A DNA stretch of 64,000 nucleotides from Nyssa sinensis (Eukaryota; Streptophyta; Magnoliopsida; Cornales; Nyssaceae): NCBI GenBank assembly GCA_008638375.1, contig VIRR01000504.1, positions 62,001 to 126,000 on the forward strand, read 5' to 3'. Below are positions 36,401 through 42,400 of the stretch, piece after piece. Made by a program: the position numbers and the translations under genes. Position 1 is the stretch's first letter, and each line of letters starts with the position of its first letter. The notes beneath the pieces were generated by a model. That model was not told the origin of the DNA and did not search any database. It saw only the letters and a list, made by a program, of their open reading frames with translations.

Positions 36401-39400
36401 CTTCTAGATCTTCAAGTATATCTCGAACCACTTGGGTCTTTAACTTAGGTGCTACACATCATATGACTAGTGATCCATCTTTGTTCACTTCTACCTTTTC
36501 TCCTCCTTCTGTCTCTGTCCTTGCTGCCAATGGCACTATTATGCCTTTGGCTGGTATTGGTTCTATTGTTTCTTCGTACTTATCACTTTCTGATGTCTAT
36601 TATATTCCTCAACTTACTTTGAATTTAATTTCTGTTAGTCAACTTTTTGATTCTGGTTATAGAGTTCATTTTTCTTCTTCTACCTATGTTGTGCAGGATT
36701 TTCGTTCCAAGAAGCTGATTGGGACAGGTCGTAGAAAGAGAGGACTGTATGTGTTAGAAGAGTTGCATGTTTCAGATATGGCTGCTTCCTCAGTTGATTT
36801 GTCTTCTTTTCATTTGAGTTCTAAGTCATTGAACTTCTATTTGTGGCATTCTCATCTTGGCCACAGTCCTAGTTCTAATTTGCAATTTTTAGTTTCAACT
36901 GGTAGCTTAGGCAATTTGCATTGTCACGATATTTCTAATTGTAGTGGATGTAAACTGGCTAAGTTTACTGCCTTACCTTTTAATAAAAGTTCTACTATTT
37001 CCTTTGCTCCTTTTGATCTTATTCATTCTGATGTTTGGGGTCCTGCCCCTATCCCTACCAAAGGAGGGTCCCGATATTATGTTTCCTTTATTGATGACTT
37101 TACTCGTTATTGTTGGGTTTATCTTATGAAACGTTGGTCTGAATTCTTTTCTATTTTCACCCGCTTTTCATGTAATGATAAATACTCCATATTCTGCTAT
37201 TGTTAAATGCTTTAGGTGTGATCTAGGTAGAGAATATCCCTCTAACGCTTTTTTAGACTTGTTAAAATTTGATGGTACTATCCAACAGGAATCTTGTGCA
37301 AACACTCCTGAGCAGAATGATGTGGCTGAGCGGAACCATTGCCATATCATGGAAACTGCACGATCTCTTTTGTTGTCTACTAATGTTCTCACTACCTTTT
37401 GGGGAGAGGCTCTTCTTACTGTTGTTCATTTAATCAATCGCATTCCTTCCATTGTTACTTCTGGTGTTTCTCCTTTTGAACGTTTGTGTGGTAAGTCTCT
37501 TGACTACTTCTCTTTGCATATGTTTGGTTCTACTTGTTTTGTTCTTCTTTCTCAAAATTTCCGTACTAAACTTTCTCCTCGTTCAGCAATGTGTGTTTTT
37601 TGTTGGTTATGGTGATGGACAGAAAGGGTATCGATGCTATGATCCTATTGCTAAGAAACTCTATGTCTCTTGCCATGTGGTTTTTATGGAGCATATTTCA
37701 TTTTTCTCTATTCCTTATAGTTCCCACACTTTACCCAAATCTGATCTCATTTGGTGATATTTCTCCTGAAGCTTGTGTTAAAGATGTGACTGTGTCTAAT
37801 GTTCCTGTTTCTTCTGATTCCGCGGTTGTTTGTCCTCATATTCTTCACACTTATGCTCATAGGAACACAACTGTTTCTTCTACAGATTCAGCTCCACTGC
37901 CAGCCTCGCCTGTGCCTCAGTCAGATTTTGACAACGTGGATCTTGCTTCTTCTTGTTATCCTAAGCGTTTTCTTAAGTGCCCTGGTTGGTTTGGTTTCTC
38001 TAACTCTTGTTATTCTACTAATTTTTGTTCTTTTCTTACTTCTGTTCATGCTCTTTTGAACTTACATTAGACGGGTACCTGGGAGTTGGTGTCCTTGGCT
38101 TCCAGTAAACGTGCAGTTGGGTGTAAATGGGTGTACAAGATCAAAATCCGGTCTGATAGTTCTATTGAGCGGTACAAGGCTCGATTGGTGGCCAAGGGAT
38201 ATGCGCAAGAATATGGCATTGACTATGAGGAGACTTTTGCTCTTGTTGCCAAGATGACCACCGTTTGTACAGTTATAGCCGTAGCAGCCGTTCACCAGTG
38301 CCATCTTTCCCAAATGGATGTCAAGAATGCCTTTCTAAATGGGGACTTGATTGAAGAAGTCTTTATGGTTCCTCCTCCCGGTCTTCTTCATCACTTTGGA
38401 GAGGTGTGCAAACTCGACAAGGCATTGTATGGTCTCAAACAAGCTCCTCGAGCTTGGTTTGAGCAGTTCTCTACAGTCATTTGTGATCTCGGATTTCATG
38501 TTAGTAATCACAACTATGTTCTTTTCCTTCGTTCAACTTCTGCCTTCTTTTGCTATATGCTGATGACATGATTCTTACTAGTGATGATACTGTTGGGATT
38601 TCCTTGTTAAAGTCACAATTGCAGCATCATTTTGAGATGAAGGATTTGGGTCCTTTTCGTTATTTCTTGGGCATTGAAATAGCATATTCTCCCAAGGGTT
38701 ATTTTTCTCTCCCAGTCTAAATATGCTTCCGATGTCATTCAAAAAGCCCAACTCACAGACACTCAGACAGTTGAGACACCTTTGGAACTCAATGTTCGTT
38801 ATACTTCCTCTGATGGAGTTTCTTTGACTGATCTCACTTTATATCGAGCTCTTGTTGGTAGTCTGGTTTATCTTACTGTTACACGTCCTGATATCACTTA
38901 GGCAGCTCATATTGTCAGCCAATTTTCCTCTCTCCTACTACTGTTCATTGGGCTGTTGTTCTTCGCATCTTACGCTATCTTTGCAGCACCTTACACCAGA
39001 GTTTGTTCCTATCTTTGTCTTCTCCCTTAGAGCTTCGTGCTTATTGTGATTCTGATTGGGCTAGTGATCCTATGGATCGCAAGTTTACTATTGGATTTTG
39101 TGTTTTTTTGGGAAGCTTTCTTATTCTTGGTAAAGAAAAAAGCAAACGGTTGTTGCTCGTTCTTCTACTGAGGTTGAGTATCGTGCCATGGCTACCACTA
39201 CAATTGAAGTTGTTTGGCTCCACTAGTTGTTGGCTGATCTAAGCGTCTCTCTGCCTACTTCTACGCCTATGTATTGTGATAACAAGAGTGCTATTTAGAT
39301 AACCCATAACTCTGTCTTCCATGAGTGTACTAAACACATTGAGATTGATTGTCATTTTGTGCATCATCATCTTTAATTAGGCACTATTTCTCTTCTATTT

Positions 39401-42400
39401 TTCCCTTCTACATTGCAGCTGGCTGACTTCTTTACGAAGTTTCACACGATGTTGCGCTTCCGCTTTCTACTTCACAAACTCTCGATGCTTTCCGCTGCCG
39501 CATCATGAGTTTGAGAGGGGGGGGTGTTAGAATAGTCAGCATGTTAGTCTATGTGTATTAGCTCATCATTAAGGGCAATATTCTTTTCAGTATCTTTTGT
39601 TTAGCCCTACTATAAAAGGGCTTTTTTCTTTTCTATGTATTGTAAGATTCCAGACTTTATTATTACTTCCATTAAGATATTTTCCTCTTCTCTCTTTTAC
39701 TTTCTAATTCTTTGATTAAAGTTAACATAACAATCTTATCTTAGACTAACTTTGCTTAATCCTGGCCACCATAGTTTATCCTCTCCTTACGTAGGGATGC
39801 ACAATCTAGAAGGCATGCCATAAAACTCCATACCCCCCTCCACCTCCCAACCTTGTACTTGCCTTACAAAACTGATATCCCATGCCACCACTCCCCCTTC
39901 CCTTGAAAAACAATTAATTACTAGGGCCTATTAATTTGAAGCTATTCTGAATGGTTGGGGGAACGCCATCTGAAGGGGCCCCACCTCACACCAATGATCT
40001 ATCTGGAATCTTATTCAATCTCCATTTCCCACCCTCCATCTGTCAAGTTTTGAAAACTCGTTCCATTTCTTATACTCCTTCATACCCCTACCTAATAAGT
40101 TGACCTAACTTCTTTAGTTTCCCAGCCTCCTCCTCCAACCCATACTTCCTCCAATCACTCTCCTCCAAAGGCTGTTGTTCTCTATGCTAAATCTCTGAAC
40201 CCATTTCCCCATCAGGGCTATGCTGAATAGCCTTAGTTTCCAACTCCCAACAAGAACCTAATAGATTGGAAAAGCCTTGTTGGCCCAAAAGAAAAGCAAC
40301 CTCAAAAATCTTTGTGCATTTCTAGTTTTTAGTCGAAGATAATATATATGGTTTGAGGCCAAGTTGACTTGTAATTTTCCACTTTATGATGAACTTGTGT
40401 ATGTTTGACAGCCCACATACAATTCTTTCCCTATAATTTTTAATTTCTTGGCTGTAAGAACCAACGTAATGTTACTCAATTCACAACATATCATAGTGTT
40501 TTAATTTCGTTCTAGTAGCATTCTGTACCCAATTTCACACTCGTGTGCGCATACATTTTTTTTTATTCCCTCTAGAAGCATTCAGTATCAATGTTGGGGG
40601 GGGGGGGGGGGGGGGGTGCGCTACTCATAATTTTTTTTTTTAATTTACATTGAAAATAATGGAAAAAAAAATTGAAATTTTGAAATTTTGAGGGGGCCAT
40701 CCCCCTGCGCCTGTGGGTACCTTCATAGATCCGCCATTGATGGCTGTGAACTTTTTAAATTGCCTCTGAAAGCATTCAGTATCAATGTTTTACACAAAAA
40801 AAAAAACCACACATACATGTACCCCCCTGCTTTTTATGGTTGTGAACTTTAAGAAACAAGGACATATTTAAACTTGGCACACTTCATTTTATTGTGTTTT
40901 AAGTTAATTCAACGAGTTATTTGAGTCCTAAATTTTGAACTTTTTGTTTTCATTATGGTTAGTCGATCATTTTTCAACTTGTTTGGTCAAGTCGAAAAAG
41001 TGTTCTTGAGTTTTGATTTTTCTAAACCTTGCTGGATTTCCATAATCGTGTGAACTTTGGGTTTTGAAAAACATGAAAAATGGCTTATAAAACCCATTTT
41101 TTGTTTGTCAAATAAAAATTCTGGAAATCTCACACTTAGATCATCTGTCTACAAAGACACCAGTGCCTGCACCCACATCTTTACCACCACGAGAGAAGAC
41201 ATTTTTCCTTAATCGTATATCTTTCCATTTACCCGGTACATTAATTAGTGATAGAATAATTTCACGATGCATAAAATTCTTTTTCTGCAAGTCATTACAT
41301 TCTACCTTTATTACATATCATTTTGACTACAGAATACATTACTCAGTGAGAGAATCATCTTAACATGCATGAAACCCTTTTACATTAATTAGCCCACAGC
41401 CAGGTAATTCATTATTATTAGTTGTCATGAGAAAGCAGAAGTATGTAATTCAAGCTTCATTTGGTAAATAAGGTTTGTTGTGTTGAAGCTTTTCAACTCA
41501 TTTTTTCAGAACTTCCGCTGTATCTTTTGTTGGGTATCCTGTGTGGCTTGGTTTCATTGACCTTATCTAGGTGCACCTCTTTCATGCTGGTAACTATTGA
41601 CAATGTTCACAAGATCACTGACATACCAAAGGCCGTTTTCCCCATAGTGGGTGGCTTGGCTGTTGGGCTGATCGCCTTGTCTTATCCAGAAATTCTCTAC
41701 TGGGGTTTCGAGAATGTTGACATCTTGCTAGAATCTCGGCCATTTGTGAAAGGCCTCTCTGCTGACCTGTTGTTTCAGCTGGTGGCAGTCAAAATAGTTG
41801 CAACCTCTTTATGCCGGGCCTCTGGATTAGTAGGAGGCTACTATGCTCCATCTCTCTTTATTGGTGCAGCAACAGGAATGGCATATGGGAAATTTGTTAG
41901 TTCCGCAATTTCTCAATCCAATCCGTTGTTTCATCTCTCTTTCTTGGAAGTTGCATCACCACAAGCATATGGCCTGGTATAGATCTATGACATTATTTAT
42001 GAGCATTATAATATATATATTTTAGTCCCCATTTTCAGGATACATCAGCACAACAATGAGCTTTGTGTTATGTTCCTCTCTATGGACCTTACATATAATA
42101 TATTTTCTATATTATTTGTACCCTTTTCTCTATATTATTCTCATGAACTGAATGTTGATAATTATTACTATGTTAACCTTATAACTGGTCAATAATCATT
42201 TACCAGCCCACTGTATGCTATGTTATTATCCATTTTCAATATATTATTTGGATTTTTATAATTTAACTACAGTATGATGTATAGTAGAGTGTACAGAACT
42301 TAGTTAACTTGTGAAATTAGAACGAGACAATCATTACATTTGTAGGGCGGTTTAAAAATCTGAAATGTCAACCGGGTTGGTTTTGGTTATGCCCCACAGG

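Larger units (their letters stand above)
34551..39727 (+). mobile_element. Ty1/copia retrotransposon, 5.2 kb, defective
   Basis: The LTRs are 34551-34754 and 39525-39727. PBS TGGTATCAGAGC lies at 34755-34766 and purine tract GAGAGGGGGGGG before the 3' LTR. The domains are in copia order. Gag is at 35,406-36,200. Protease is at 36,430-36,760, followed by the pre-integrase YLWHSHLGH and CSGCKLAK. Integrase covers 37,010-37,560 ([30 protein letters not shown]). RT lies at 38,086-38,640 ([41 protein letters not shown]) and RNase H near 39,030-39,250 ([13 protein letters not shown]). Stops and frameshifts break every section, and the protease motif reads FNLGATHHM instead of FDSGATHHM. The LTRs differ at roughly 14 sites. 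It sits inside the zf-RVT region of a LINE. Confidence 0.93.
30455..40330 (-). pseudogene. LINE (L1-type) split into four pieces by later insertions
   Basis: The pieces are 30,455-30,511 (3' end, GATAAGTAAGATAA..GGGGGTGCGCCC), 31,954-32,154, 34,189-34,550 and 39,728-40,330. Read in minus order they follow one [23 protein letters not shown] is near 40,150-40,210. Then comes a degenerate linker, then the zf-RVT domain ([37 protein letters not shown]) at 34,324-34,510. Then [10 protein letters not shown] at about 34,270 and [16 protein letters not shown] at 32,040-32,130. The matching order across all gaps shows that the intervening blocks are insertions. It is non-functional. Confidence 0.82.
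25646..41509 (+). other. CLC-e intron 3 (15.9 kb)
   Basis: Donor GTAAGG, acceptor TTTTTTCAG. It holds a LINE just after the donor, three independent hAT-like insertions, a tandem duplication, and a LINE split by a solo-LTR-like unit, nested hATs and a copia element. The stretch 29,833-30,454 and the last kilobase (40,330-41,509, with a G21 run at 40596) show no recognisable coding or element structure. Confidence 0.9.

Noticed and set aside
34551..39727. Clear 5-bp target duplication for the copia element
   Set aside because: The flanks GAATA and TAACA do not match; the insertion is supported instead by LINE homology on both sides.
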